NCBI GenBank assembly: GCA_000818945.1
Contig: KN805401.1
Coordinates: forward strand, 322,102-386,101
Length of the DNA: 64,000 nucleotides
Direction of reading: 5' to 3'
Source of the DNA: Schizochytrium sp. CCTCC M209059
Taxonomy: Eukaryota > Sar > Bigyra > Thraustochytrida > Thraustochytriidae
Shown here: positions 36,827 through 47,246 of the stretch, one piece after another
Layout of the letters: each line of letters starts with the position of its first letter
Position numbering within the stretch: the first letter of the stretch is position 1
Notes under the pieces: model-generated
The model's database searches: none
What the model was told of the DNA's origin: nothing
What the model saw: only the letters and a program-made list of their open reading frames with translations
Position numbers and translations under genes: made by a program

Positions 36827-39800
36827 TCAAAAGCTCGGTGGACGAAAATCAGGAGTTGGCGGGCCAACACCCGGCGCCCTGCGCGTGGGCGGAGACGATC
36901 CAGGCTCTGGAGCGCCCGGAATTGGAATTTTGCCCGATCTGTTCGTCCCTCGCACGGGCTCGGGAATGGGAATTATACCTTGAGACTGTTCGTGTGAAGA
37001 CACCATGACCTGAGAGGTTTTCGCACGGCCAGGCGCAGAGCGCACAACGACGAATCCCATGCTATGCAGGAATTTGAGATGGTTACGTACCATAGAGAAC
37101 CAACAATCCACCTCTGATTCGTAGGCGGCGCCGGCAGCCTGTCTGGCATCCTCCAGAGACACACCGTTGCATAGTTCCTCGAGAATCTCTTCCTGCTCCT
37201 CGATGAGAAGACGGTTCGGCCCGCTCATGAGCGCTACATTCGTAATCCCCAAAAAGGAGGCGACAGCCAACAGCGCAAAACCAATCTCAAACGTTCCTTC
37301 GGCACTAAAGCACGTATCATTGTTACTGTCGAGAAGATCAACAGGTACAACAAAGTCTTGGATGAAGGCGTCGATTTTCAGGCAAATGACTTCGGTCACA
37401 AAGGGGACAAAAGTGCCGACGTTGATGGCCGCGAAAATGATCGCGACGGCGAAGACCTCTAGTGTGCAGCAAAACATGAGGCATTCGATGGAGAACCAGA
37501 TCATGCGGCGCTCTCGGAGCGTGAGAGGTACCGCATAGCTGACAATGAGCAAGACCTGCTGCAGAATGGGATTGAAGATAATCGCAATGAGGAAAAAGAT
37601 CTGCACAAAGGCGCCGCCCGCGACCTCAGCCTTGGTCGTGCCCTGCGCCTGCAAGGTGCGAATAAAATCTGCAATTGCAAACGACACGCGATCCCTGCCG
37701 GACTCGATAATACCAAGACCCTTGCCGCCAGCGCCGAGATAGGTAAACGTAACTGAAGGAAGAAAAAGAGCGACAATGATGAGCCCGATGCAAGCCATGC
37801 CGCTGGCCATAGCAAACATGTAGGCGGTCCGCCCAAGCTTCATTTGCAGCTGTCGGCCACTTGCGACAACAGGATTGAAGAGGTGCTTGTGAAGCCTGTT
37901 TTTGCGGCGTAGAAACTGCACTGCCGGTCGTGGGATACCCGTTCGCTTAGCGCTTGCGCGTGATGGCGAGGTATTGCGTACGTGCTCGTGCATGACGAGC
38001 AAAGTCGTGCTCGCAAGGCCTAGAACGCCAAGCAAAAAGCCGTGGTAGCCCCAGCCAGGCACAAAGCTGAATCGCGCCGAAGTGCCTGACAGTCCAAAGA
38101 CGCCGAGGTCGTTTTCGTCGAGCCGGATGTCAAAGATGACGATGAGAATGAGGATGAGGTACTGGTCGACGAGGACCCACTTTGCAAAGAAGCTGAGCAC
38201 GTAAAGGAAGCGACCGCGCCAGAGGTCGCCAAGCACAGACATGGGCGCGAAGAAGCAGAACATGACGAGAATTATTTGTGCGTACGGCCAGATGGCCGAG
38301 AAGATCGCGACAGCCACGCCAAGCATTGGCACACCAATATCAAAGAACTGAGTAATGACACCGGGCATGTTGAGGACGTAAATGCCGTCAATGTCCACCT
38401 GTGTCTCGCCACCGTCTAGGTAGACTCGAACCATCACCTTGGCCATGTCAGTTGCGGCTGAGCTCGCAAAAAGAGCCAAGCTGACGACGGCGAGAATAAC
38501 AACGCCATAGCGAAAGCTCAGCGAGGTGGAGCGACGCATGGCCAAAGAGCGCGTTTCCTCTGCACCTTGCGCAAGCCTGGGGCTCTCGAGCTCCTTTGTT
38601 GCGCCGACGCGGGCAGAACGGCGCTCTCCGCATCCATAGCAGCAACAAATGCCTGCGCAAGACACGGTCAAGATGGACAAGAGGGTCAGCGCAGCTCCGG
38701 CTGCGCCCGCGTAGGCGAGGACCGTGTATCCGACGTCGGATGCGGGCTCAAGTTCGGGGCTAGGACGACTCAGAGACGCGTCGCAAAATGACGAGAGGTC
38801 CTGCACGGCGCGATTGAGAGCGATCTCACCCTGTCCGCTCCTGAGCTTATCCATGGCAAACTGAACCACGATACCCCTGCCCGAAAGAATGTCCGAGGCA
38901 ATGTTTTGCTTCTCACTTGGTGTCAGCGAACACTCGAAGCAGTCAAAGGCAACCGCGGAGAAGTTGACTTGAAGATCGCGAAGACCCACGGCGAGATCGT
39001 CGCCAAAAAAGTCGAGCGTGCTCATCAGACAAAAGGGTGACACCACCGATTCGGCTTCGAGAGCGGCAAAGCGCTGCTCGAGAACGTTGAGGTCGGCATC
39101 AACAAAGACGGAGAGATCCTCGACCTCGATGCGCACAGTGTCTTCTTCGTCCTCAATCTCAAGGCCCCCGGTGCCGAATATGCGAACGTCGGCCTCGATG
39201 GCAACTGGCAAGCCGCCTCGCCCCAGCATAAATGCGTTGGTGGCTCGGCGTGTGGGCGAGGTGCCAACAGGCTGCATGAAGGCGGCTGAAGTAAAGGTGT
39301 TGAAATCATAAAAGCGCAGGGCTGAAACGACAATATTCAACTCGCCCGAGTTGCCAAGGTCCAGGGTCGCGTTGAGGAATTGAGAGCTGTTGAAAGTGAT
39401 GAGTCCCGGATCTGTGCTCTGTGTGAGAGCAAGCTCGCGCAGCACTTGGTTGATTCCGGTCGTCGAGTCATCGACCATGTGAATCGTCTCGTCGAGCAGA
39501 TTCACCACTTCGGCGAAGCTCGGAGAGCCAAAGTCGACGAGCTCTGATGCCGGAATCGAGTTGACAGTGGAGATGCACTCGTTTGAGGAAAGCTGTGCAA
39601 GTGCTTCGTTGAAGATATCCTCGATCTCGGGCTTGAGACCGCGCGTGAGCGCAGGGAGATCAGAGGCTAGCGTCGGCAAGAGAACGAGGTCGATGAGCTC
39701 TTGCAGCGCGGGTTGGGCCGTTTCGAGGGCTGCGTCTGCAAATCCGCTGAGCGTGACTCGGTCGAGCTCGGACAGGTCGTCGACCTCGGTCGAGGCGACC

Positions 39801-41188
39801 TCGACGCGAAAGATGGAAGGTGCGACGCAGGAAAAAGGGCTGTTGTTCATTTCATTGACAGTGACGTTGTCGGCAAAGTCCTCATCAGCGGCGACCGCCT
39901 GGGTCAAATTCACGGCAAGGTCCGAGAGCGTGAAGGCGAAAAGATCAACGTTGATGACGAGGGGGGAGGCGGCTTGGACCCGTGACGAGGTCGAGGCGGC
40001 GCCGGCTGCAACGACTTGAATAGCTGCGGCTGCCCCTGCTTCCAAAGTGTCGAGGCGGAAGGTACTCGCAAGCGAGTACGGGCGACCTGCGATCGTATTG
40101 AAGGCCTCAAAGACTGAAAATGTGTTGAGACCGGCGATCTGGATCTCGTCGCCAATGTCAATCGTCCCGTTGAGCAACGCGTTGGGGCCTTGTAGCGAAG
40201 TGATCCCGCTTGCATCGAGGGTGATGGGGCTCTCAGCATAGTCGTTGATGGCGATATTTGTGCCGTTGCCCGAAGTGGACCCTGCGGACCCAAGGACCCG
40301 GTTGGCTACCTGCAAGGTGAGCTTGGCGATGCTCGCCTGGTTAAAATTGACAATCACGGCCTCTTGGTCCGGTGAGAGCGCTGCCAGGAGTTCTGTCTCC
40401 GCAGTGGTAACATCGGTATTCGTGGGCACCGAGTCGTCGGCGAGGTCGATGAGGTCGGTAAAGAGGTCATCGAGGACCGCCGAGGCCTCAACAGCAAGGT
40501 CGTCGAGGAGGTCGCATGCGAGAACATGCCCGAGGACGCCCTGCACAAGGACCTGGACCACGGTGGCGAGGTCCGAGGACACTGGTGGAGCGCTAAGCAC
40601 AACGCTGGCAGGCGCGACGTTGCCATTGAGAGCACAGGTGGCGACCTCGAGGGAGCCTGGGCGATCCGGATCGACACCGGAGCGACGACCGGGCACAAGA
40701 GGCCACGTGAGATCAAGGGCGAGGTCGGCTGCCGTGGCCTCAATGGTGAAAGAGGATGAACCCGACTCCGTCGTGGTCCCGGGCCCGGTGAAGCCGTCAT
40801 TTACGACGAGACTATCCCAGGTGGCTGTGCCCGTGCATGTAAAGGCGATATCGGGCAGGGTCAGCGAGGTGTCAATTTGCGTCGCAAGAGCCGCGGTGGA
40901 GCTGAGCGAGAGCGCGCCTGCGAACGCCCATTGTGTGCATGTGACAGCCCCGATTGTGAAGTCTCCGCTGACCCCTGCGGCCTCGACGGTGGTCCCTGAG
41001 GCGACCTCGAGGTCTTTGAGCGGTGCCGTGGTCGGGTCTTGGTTGGGGAGCGTTGCGTTCTCCTGCACGAGGACGTCTGCCAGGAAGACGTTGACCTGTG
41101 CCCAGTCCGCCTGCGCCGCGCGTGCCTGGTCCGCGCATAGCGTTGCGACCACAAGGCAACAGCACGCGAGCGCGAGCGCCCGCGGCAT
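36827..41188 (-). CDS. Large multi-pass membrane protein: lumenal domain plus PqiA-like membrane core
   Basis: A 1453-residue single-exon protein. The ATG at 41188 starts a signal peptide (MPRALALACCCLVVATLCA). About 795 residues of mainly beta/alpha lumenal or extracellular sequence follow. They contain many N-glycosylation-type NxT/S sites and short repeated themes (LNGTIDIGDEI, LNATLDLGNSGEL), and resemble two-lobed lipid-binding (BPI-like) ectodomains only in outline. The first span is near 821-843 and is followed by a Cys cluster (AGICCCYGC). About eight more hydrophobic segments follow. One region (ITQFFDIGVPMLGV, then FFAKWVLVDQYLILILIV) resembles paraquat-inducible protein A (PqiA). 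In bacteria PqiA works with MCE proteins in lipid transport. The C-terminal tail is Pro-rich and cytosolic. A lipid-transfer or lipid-sensing role is inference. Confidence 0.72.
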   Translation of the reverse strand: MPRALALACCCLVVATLCADQARAAQADWAQVNVFLADVLVQENATLPNQDPTTAPLKDLEVASGTTVEAAGVSGDFTIGAVTCTQWAFAGALSLSSTAALATQIDTSLTLPDIAFTCTGTATWDSLVVNDGFTGPGTTTESGSSSFTIEATAADLALDLTWPLVPGRRSGVDPDRPGSLEVATCALNGNVAPASVVLSAPPVSSDLATVVQVLVQGVLGHVLACDLLDDLAVEASAVLDDLFTDLIDLADDSVPTNTDVTTAETELLAALSPDQEAVIVNFNQASIAKLTLQVANRVLGSAGSTSGNGTNIAINDYAESPITLDASGITSLQGPNALLNGTIDIGDEIQIAGLNTFSVFEAFNTIAGRPYSLASTFRLDTLEAGAAAAIQVVAAGAASTSSRVQAASPLVINVDLFAFTLSDLAVNLTQAVAADEDFADNVTVNEMNNSPFSCVAPSIFRVEVASTEVDDLSELDRVTLSGFADAALETAQPALQELIDLVLLPTLASDLPALTRGLKPEIEDIFNEALAQLSSNECISTVNSIPASELVDFGSPSFAEVVNLLDETIHMVDDSTTGINQVLRELALTQSTDPGLITFNSSQFLNATLDLGNSGELNIVVSALRFYDFNTFTSAAFMQPVGTSPTRRATNAFMLGRGGLPVAIEADVRIFGTGGLEIEDEEDTVRIEVEDLSVFVDADLNVLEQRFAALEAESVVSPFCLMSTLDFFGDDLAVGLRDLQVNFSAVAFDCFECSLTPSEKQNIASDILSGRGIVVQFAMDKLRSGQGEIALNRAVQDLSSFCDASLSRPSPELEPASDVGYTVLAYAGAAGAALTLLSILTVSCAGICCCYGCGERRSARVGATKELESPRLAQGAEETRSLAMRRSTSLSFRYGVVILAVVSLALFASSAATDMAKVMVRVYLDGGETQVDIDGIYVLNMPGVITQFFDIGVPMLGVAVAIFSAIWPYAQIILVMFCFFAPMSVLGDLWRGRFLYVLSFFAKWVLVDQYLILILIVIFDIRLDENDLGVFGLSGTSARFSFVPGWGYHGFLLGVLGLASTTLLVMHEHVRNTSPSRASAKRTGIPRPAVQFLRRKNRLHKHLFNPVVASGRQLQMKLGRTAYMFAMASGMACIGLIIVALFLPSVTFTYLGAGGKGLGIIESGRDRVSFAIADFIRTLQAQGTTKAEVAGGAFVQIFFLIAIIFNPILQQVLLIVSYAVPLTLRERRMIWFSIECLMFCCTLEVFAVAIIFAAINVGTFVPFVTEVICLKIDAFIQDFVVPVDLLDSNNDTCFSAEGTFEIGFALLAVASFLGITNVALMSGPNRLLIEEQEEILEELCNGVSLEDARQAAGAAYESEVDCWFSMVRNHLKFLHSMGFVVVRSAPGRAKTSQVMVSSHEQSQGIIPIPEPVRGTNRSGKIPIPGAPEPGSSPPTRRAPGVGPPTPDFRPPSF

Positions 41189-41394
41189 GGCCGCTAGCCT
41201 GTGCCTGCCAGCCTGCAAACTCGTCCCAGTATGACTTCCCAGTCACTGTCAGTGAGTTCAACTTAGCTCTCGACCCGACGCGATGCGACGCGACGCGGCC
41301 AGCCCGCCAGCGAGCGGGCGGAGGCGCGTCCTCACGTGCCAGCGCCGCGGCGAGCCTCGCCTGCTCGCTCGGGTCGGCGATACGGACTTTGCCT

Positions 41395-41421
41395 TGCTTT
41401 GCTTTGCTTTGCTTTGCTTTG
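41395..41421. repeat. (GCTTT)n array
   Basis: About five copies of GCTTT in the 5' flank of the PqiA-like gene. Confidence 0.8.
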
Positions 41422-41909
41422 CTCTGCGTGCACGTGCGGCGCATGCAGACCCACCCCGAGCTGGCCAGGAGGACGCTGCCAAGCCGAGCGAGTTTCGCCC
41501 TGCAGAAATGGCCGGGCCCCAGCTCCCGCTGCGCTGCTTCCCCCGCGTCGCGACTCGCCTGTGCCGGCCGCGGTCGCGTCGCCTTCGCGCGCAAGGTCGC
41601 CAGGCCTGCGGCCAGCGTCCCATGGACTCGTACTCACAGTACCTACCTCTCGGTACCAGCGAGCGGTACCCCCGGGTACGTACCGCGGCCCTAAACGAGT
41701 GGGAAGAAGCAGAGCAGGGAGGAGAGGCGAGGAGAGAGAGAGAGTCGCGCGTGCCTGAACAGCTGCGCCGCGAACATGCGCGCGGCGGCGGAGGACGGCC
41801 ATGTGCAGCAGGAGGAAGTGCGGGAGGAGTTCTGGCGCGCGCAAGTGTGCGTGCACGTGTGCATGCATGGTGCATGGAGGACAAGATTCGCGCTGGCGGG
41901 CGGTGCGGC

Positions 41910-41967
41910 TGGATGTGGATGTGGATGTGGATGTGGATGTGGATGTGGATGTGGATGTGGATGTGGA
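41910..41967. repeat. (GGATGT)n hexanucleotide array
   Basis: About nine uninterrupted copies of GGATGT in intergenic DNA. Confidence 0.92.
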
Positions 41968-42560
41968 GTGAGCGCAGGCTCAGGCAGGAGCCATAGCTAG
42001 CTGCAGCATGCGGAGGAGCTGCGAGACGCACGGTGGAGTCCAGCTTATTTGTCGGGAAGATTCTCTGTGGTGAAGATGATTGACTGTGAATAAATCTTTC
42101 CGCCGGCAATGGAAATGCAGGGAAGGAATGCCCTTGCTGACAACGACGCGAGGCGGCGACCACAATTCGTACACACGAAAGAGATCTAACGACAGCAGCC
42201 GCGGCAGGAAAAGTTATGACTCAGGCTACACGACGTAGACTAGCCAAGACGACGTAGTCAATACCCGTCACATGGAGGAGTGACCGTCGCATGCATGCAG
42301 AGACCGGGATGCGCGAGATGAGGTGTTAGCGGAAGCGGAGTCAGGGGTAGCTGCTACCAATAAAAGAGAGTCGTGCAAATACGTTGCTGACAGCACGCCA
42401 CGCTTGCAAAGCCAACTTTGACCGGCTCACGAAAAGGACCCGCGTCGATAGCTTGCTTCTTCTATAATTTTAGGCTTCTCAAAGTGCGCAGATTTGAAGC
42501 AGACGTCGATAGTGCCAAGACGCTCGTTTAGATGCTCAAGGAGAACTGAGCGAAAAAAGT

Positions 42561-42784
42561 CAACAACGCTGCGCTTGCTGTCTGGCCAGCATCAACAACG
42601 CTGCGCTTGCTGCCTGGCCAGCATCGACAACACTGCGCTTGCTGCCTGGCCAGCATCAACAACGCTGCGCTTGCTGCCTGGCCAGCATCGACAACACTGC
42701 GCTTGCTGCCTGGTCAGCATCGACAACGCTGCGCTTGCTGCCTTGCCAGCATCAACAACGCTGCGCTTGCTGCCTGGCCAGCGC
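42561..42784. repeat. 32-bp minisatellite, seven copies
   Basis: Seven direct copies start at 42561, 42593, 42625, 42657, 42689, 42721 and 42753. Each unit contains GCGCTTGCTG and CTGGCCAGC (slightly altered in copies 1, 5 and 6). Two phase variants, CAACAACG and CGACAACA, partly alternate (copies 2-5), suggesting past 64-bp expansion. The period is not a multiple of three, so it does not support a repeat protein. There are no unique spacers. Confidence 0.95.
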
Positions 42785-44234
42785 ATTAGACTCTATTCTA
42801 GTCCAAATTGTTGAATTTTATTTCACCAACGTACGTACGAGATCTCAGAGCGCAGTTTGTTTTTGCTGCGTCACGCTCCAATGGTTGCGTAAATTCGTCG
42901 TATATTTTTCTGGCTTGCAGAGATTCGAGCGCGAGCGCGTGCTGGCGACTGAAACCGAGTTGCTTCTGAAGAGCCTCTCTTCTATAATTGCGGATAATCT
43001 TTGTGCAAGTTTATATGTCAAATCTTAACAACACAGAGCGTTTATCAAAGTATTAGCGCGTGTGCCGCAAGATGATTGCTTTCGTTTCGTCGCCAGAGCG
43101 GCTAATGGCTACCTAGGTAGGGGACGATTTGTTTCATTTGATAAGTGCGCCTGCAACGCTTTCACATTTATCACGACGAAGACGGCTTTAATCGGAGCAG
43201 GTTGACTTTTGGCATGTAAAGCTCAATCGCATGGGGTTTTACTTGAAGAGGTCATAGGGCAGCGATGAGGCAATCCTAAACTTGTTCTTTTCGCAATCAC
43301 AACGCCGCTGGCAAAGGCGAGTCCGCCGTTTGGTTCTGCAGCGAGGCTACCCCTTTTTCTTTCTTTTTTTCTCAACACAGGCAAGCGGGAGAGGCGACAA
43401 AGCAAGTATGCGATACTCACTGTCAGTTTCCAGCCCGCCGATGGACTCCATGCGCGCCATCAATAGGTGTACATACTATACTCAAAGTCTACAGTGGAAG
43501 AGAGTCACTTCGTTTGGGCGACTCGAAGGTTGCGCTGTCCAGGCGACGACCTCCTCCTCCTCTCCTCCTCGTTGCTGACCATCCCCCACTCGCGCAACTG
43601 CCAGCGTAACCGATGCCGAGTCCTCGCAGCCTAGGCCTCGTCCGGGACCTCCTCCGTCTCCGGCGTTGGCAGTTCTGGGATCCCCTCGCCTCGTGGCAGC
43701 CAGCCTCGCTCGTCTTTCCTCTCCTTGCTGCCTGCCTTTGCATTTCGTCCGTTCGTTCGACCTTGCGAGGAAGAGAAAAGAGACAGAGACAAATAGAGAG
43801 AGAGAGAGAGAGATCAGATACGGGCCGCGCCGCCGTTCTTCGCCACGCGGAGCGGAGCGCGACGCGACGCGGAGCGGCAGTCCGAGGTCGGCGGCGCGCC
43901 CGCCGGGCGCGGCCGGACGCGCGCACGCCGGCGGCTCCCGCGCGCGCCTCGCCTTCCCCCGCCCCCTTCTCCCCCCGCGCGTCCCTCGCGGGCGGGTCGC
44001 GGGTCGCGCGCGCGGACTTGTGCTGCTCGTCTCGCGCCGCCTTTGGCGCTTCTCGCGCGCGAGCTTGAGCACGCGAGCGTGCCCAGGAAGAGCAGGCAGG
44101 CGGGACTCTCTCCGCGCGCGTGCGTGCGTGCTCGCTCGCTCGCTCGCTCGCTCGCCAGCTCGCTCGCCAGCTCGCTAGCTAGCTAGCGTCGCCGGCGAGA
44201 CGGAGCGAGGCGGAGCGAGGCGAGGCGCCGCGGC

Positions 44235-47200
44235 ATGCTGTTCCAGGCGGACCACGTCGTGTCCGAGGTGGAGCACGCCGTGCAGGAGGCCGCCGCCAGA
44301 GCCGCGCGCGAGGACGACCACAACCAAGACCAAGACCAGGACCAGGACCAGGGCCGCAATCGAGACGACCTCAAAGAGCAACACGATGAACGGCAGCGGC
44401 AGGAGCGCGAACAGCAGCGGCGGCTGCGGCAGCTCGAGTTCGGGCAGTGGCGACGCGGCCTGCTCGTGTCCCTGGCAAGATCCGCGGCGCCCAGGGCGAG
44501 CGCTCGCGAACGCAACTCGTCGAGGTTCAAAAAGAGGGTGCAGAACGCCCGCTGGAGACTTTGGAGCATCGACAAGAGGGAGGCGGAGCGCAGCGGAAGG
44601 TCCCAAGCGCCGCTCAGCAGCGCCTGGGGCGCCGGAGCGCCCAGACTCGCGGCAAACCCGCTCGAGGCCGACTCGTGCAGCAGCAATCCGAACCTGATCT
44701 GGACGCGAGCAAGACCTCTGCGCCAGCTTCTGCACCGCGGCCGGGGAGAAGACGATGGTGACGAAAGTGTTCACGGCCACGACCCTGATGGCGACACGGA
44801 CGATCACGGCGACCACGAGCACGACCTGGAGGAAGACTTCGGCGGCGACGACGATGATCATCTCAAGGGCGAGAGGGCGGCAGCGGCCGCCGCATTTCTC
44901 ATTGACAGGCGCAGCATGACTCCCAGTCCGGCGCCAGGGACAGCGGGAGGGCTCATGTTCGAGCTCGACGAGACCGCTGGTGCAGAAGACCTTGGCGTCA
45001 GAACCACGTCAGGCCAAAAGGCAAGCGCGCAGACCCCCATGCTGGACGCGAACTCGAATTCCGAAGATGACCTAAGCTCCTCTGCGTCAGACTCGTCGCT
45101 GAGCGCCGGCGAGACAGCCTCACTGGCCGCGGCCATCCCGCAGAGGGTGCCCATCGCACGCACACCTCGAGCCATTGTACTCAATACGCAGAACTCGTCA
45201 TCATCCATGGGCAGTGTCACGTCCATGAGCTCGTACGAGTTCCCGCGACGACCTGCCCCATGGCGTGCGCTGCGACCGCTGCGAGAGACGGCTGCTGGCC
45301 CCGACAAGCGCTGGCTCGCGCCAACCTCTCTCCTCGTTGGGGACGCAGCGCATCAACGAGCCGTGCGCAAGCTGCTCGAGGCCTCGCCGTACGTGCTCAA
45401 AGCGCATTTCCGGGCCCGTCTCGCGGCCGGCCGCGGCAGCGCGCGCTGGCACAAGCGCTTCTACGTACTCACGGAAAAGTTTCTCTTCGAGTACGAGTCC
45501 CGCAAGGACCCGGTCCCGCTGGCCTGCGTGGCGCTGGCCGAGCTGGTCACCAGCGTGACGACGGCGGGATCTCTCTTGATCTCCTTTGAGCGCCCAGCAA
45601 AGCCCGCGCTGCCCGAACATGACCGCACGCCTGCGTCCATGTTTACTCGCTCGCCCGAGACCATGGCAGCAGGCATTGAGCGTCTGCGATGGCAGGAACG
45701 CCGCTTCGAGGGTGGCAGTCTCGACGATCCGGGCAAGGGCGACCCGCAGGAACTCGAGCGCCGCCTCCGAGAGAAGCGCCTCGAGGGCCTGGACAATAGC
45801 GCTGGCGAGGGGGGGCCAGACGAGACCAACGAGGCGTCGTCGACCTTGCCGCCGCCGCCCGTGCTGCAAGCATCCGTGGCAACGCCGCCCGTGCCTCCGT
45901 TGCAAGCGTCTCAGTCAGGCGGTGATCTTGCGGCTGCTGAACAGAGCGTCGTGCGAGGCGCCGATTGCGTGGTGGTGGAGCTGCAGCCGCTGGCGGGCCA
46001 GGACGTGCGGGCGTGGCGCTCGCAAATCCAGTTCAACGCCTCGCTGCGCATTGCAGACTTGTACGCCATCAATGTGGACGAACGCCTTGGCGTGGGCCGG
46101 TACGCAGAGGTGCACGAGTGCACGCGCGCCACGGATGGACGCCGAAGTGCCGTCAAAGTGGTCAACAAGAGCGACTATTTTGAGTTGGTGGCAATGGGCA
46201 AGGAACGCCCAAGCGCTCTTGGAAGAGAAATTAGTACGCAGGCTTATTTGGCGGACCGAATGGTTGCGACGGGTCGCGATCTCGGGTGCGCGCCCATTCT
46301 GCGAGTCTTTGAAACGCAGAGTCTTTTGGTGATTGAGACCGAGCTCATGGACCGTCGCAATTTGCACGAGCTCCTGCGCACGTCAAAGGATCGTCGATTC
46401 TCTGAACCTAAGGCTGCAGACGTGGCTATTGCGTTGCTTCGCATCCTGCAGCAGCTCCAATACTACCGCGTGGCGCACCGGGACATTAAATTGTCGAATG
46501 TGACGCTGCTTCGAGGCCGTGGTGACCGCTTCAGGTACTTGAGTCCCTTTGAACTCCGGTCTGGGCTGCGTCTCATTGACTTCGGTATGGCAACCTATAT
46601 CGACAGGCAAGGCACGCTTACAGGGCGCTGTGGAACGCCCGGGTACGTGGCGCCTGAAATCCTCGCCTGCAAGTCGGGCGGACGGTATCCGGCCAATGTA
46701 GATATCTTTTCGGTCGGGGTTCTCGTCTGCACGCTGTTGTGCGGGCGCGAGCCTTTTCAGCGCGGAACCACGCAGGCTACGATGGTCGCCAATCGCAACT
46801 GTGAGCTCGATCTTGCAAACGAAGATATGTCTCGGGATGCCGTGGATTTTCTCACCAAGGTACTCACGCGCGATCCTGCCCGAAGATTGACGCCTGCACA
46901 GGCGCTCGCTCACCCTTGGCTTGCCTCGCAACCGCGTCCACCGCCCCGCGTTGCACGAGCGACTCCTTTTCGCAAGTCTGCAGAAAGCGGGATCAAGCCT
47001 CATGTGCAAGACCAAAATCAAGACGAGTCCTGGATGTATCAAATGAATTCACCTCGAGACCACAACTACAACAATGGCAACGACAATGAGGTTGAAGGGC
47101 ACGAGGACGAGGACGAGGACGAGTACGAGTCGGGTGCAAAAGACCGGATCGTAGACGCGGAACTATCACAAGGCGTGTCAAAGCCTGCAAACTCTCGCCC

Positions 47201-47240
47201 GAAGCGCGAGCCGCCCACCCACGAGTGCGTATCAATGTAA
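44235..47240 (+). CDS. PH-domain Ser/Thr protein kinase
   Basis: A 1001-residue protein. The N-terminus has a Gln/Glu/Arg-rich helical stretch and then an acidic, disordered segment. From about 385 a PH-type domain begins (HFRARLAAG, RWHKRFYVLTEKFLFEYE, SLLISFE). It appears interrupted by a roughly 115-residue Arg/Pro-rich insertion before its last strand and helix (DCVVVELQP, VRAWRSQIQFN). The kinase domain runs about 615-895 with all core motifs: Gly-loop GVGRYAEV, SAVKVV with the catalytic Lys, VAHRDIKLSN, IDFGMA, GTPGYVAPEI, and a final PWLASQ. The activation and substrate loops are AGC/CAMK-like, so Ser/Thr activity is expected. The tail is acidic. A membrane-recruited kinase acting downstream of phosphoinositides is inferred from the PH domain. 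Confidence 0.9.
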   Translation: MLFQADHVVSEVEHAVQEAAARAAREDDHNQDQDQDQDQGRNRDDLKEQHDERQRQEREQQRRLRQLEFGQWRRGLLVSLARSAAPRASARERNSSRFKKRVQNARWRLWSIDKREAERSGRSQAPLSSAWGAGAPRLAANPLEADSCSSNPNLIWTRARPLRQLLHRGRGEDDGDESVHGHDPDGDTDDHGDHEHDLEEDFGGDDDDHLKGERAAAAAAFLIDRRSMTPSPAPGTAGGLMFELDETAGAEDLGVRTTSGQKASAQTPMLDANSNSEDDLSSSASDSSLSAGETASLAAAIPQRVPIARTPRAIVLNTQNSSSSMGSVTSMSSYEFPRRPAPWRALRPLRETAAGPDKRWLAPTSLLVGDAAHQRAVRKLLEASPYVLKAHFRARLAAGRGSARWHKRFYVLTEKFLFEYESRKDPVPLACVALAELVTSVTTAGSLLISFERPAKPALPEHDRTPASMFTRSPETMAAGIERLRWQERRFEGGSLDDPGKGDPQELERRLREKRLEGLDNSAGEGGPDETNEASSTLPPPPVLQASVATPPVPPLQASQSGGDLAAAEQSVVRGADCVVVELQPLAGQDVRAWRSQIQFNASLRIADLYAINVDERLGVGRYAEVHECTRATDGRRSAVKVVNKSDYFELVAMGKERPSALGREISTQAYLADRMVATGRDLGCAPILRVFETQSLLVIETELMDRRNLHELLRTSKDRRFSEPKAADVAIALLRILQQLQYYRVAHRDIKLSNVTLLRGRGDRFRYLSPFELRSGLRLIDFGMATYIDRQGTLTGRCGTPGYVAPEILACKSGGRYPANVDIFSVGVLVCTLLCGREPFQRGTTQATMVANRNCELDLANEDMSRDAVDFLTKVLTRDPARRLTPAQALAHPWLASQPRPPPRVARATPFRKSAESGIKPHVQDQNQDESWMYQMNSPRDHNYNNGNDNEVEGHEDEDEDEYESGAKDRIVDAELSQGVSKPANSRPKREPPTHECVSM

Positions 47241-47246
47241 AATAAA
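47241..47246 (+). other. Possible AATAAA polyadenylation signal
   Basis: AATAAA begins directly after the stop codon of the PH-kinase. Its use this close to the stop is uncertain. Confidence 0.25.

Larger units (their letters stand above)
41189..44234. other. Long divergent intergenic region (3 kb) with several repeat arrays
   Basis: 5' flanks of the PqiA-like gene (minus) and the PH-kinase gene (plus). It contains GCTTT, GGATGT and 32-bp arrays and a CTACCTAGGTAG palindrome near 43109. The last 400 bases are very GC-rich with GCTC runs. Reading frames here are repeat-driven or short. No gene is supported. Confidence 0.6.

Noticed and set aside
42561..42784. Possible CRISPR-like array
   Set aside because: The 32-bp units abut directly with no unique spacers, no leader and no cas genes, in a eukaryotic genome. 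It is a minisatellite.
42494..42814. Reading frames across the 32-bp minisatellite (Cys/Leu/Ala-rich)
   Set aside because: 32 is not a multiple of three. Overlapping frames on both strands are equally open and encode no consistent protein repeat.
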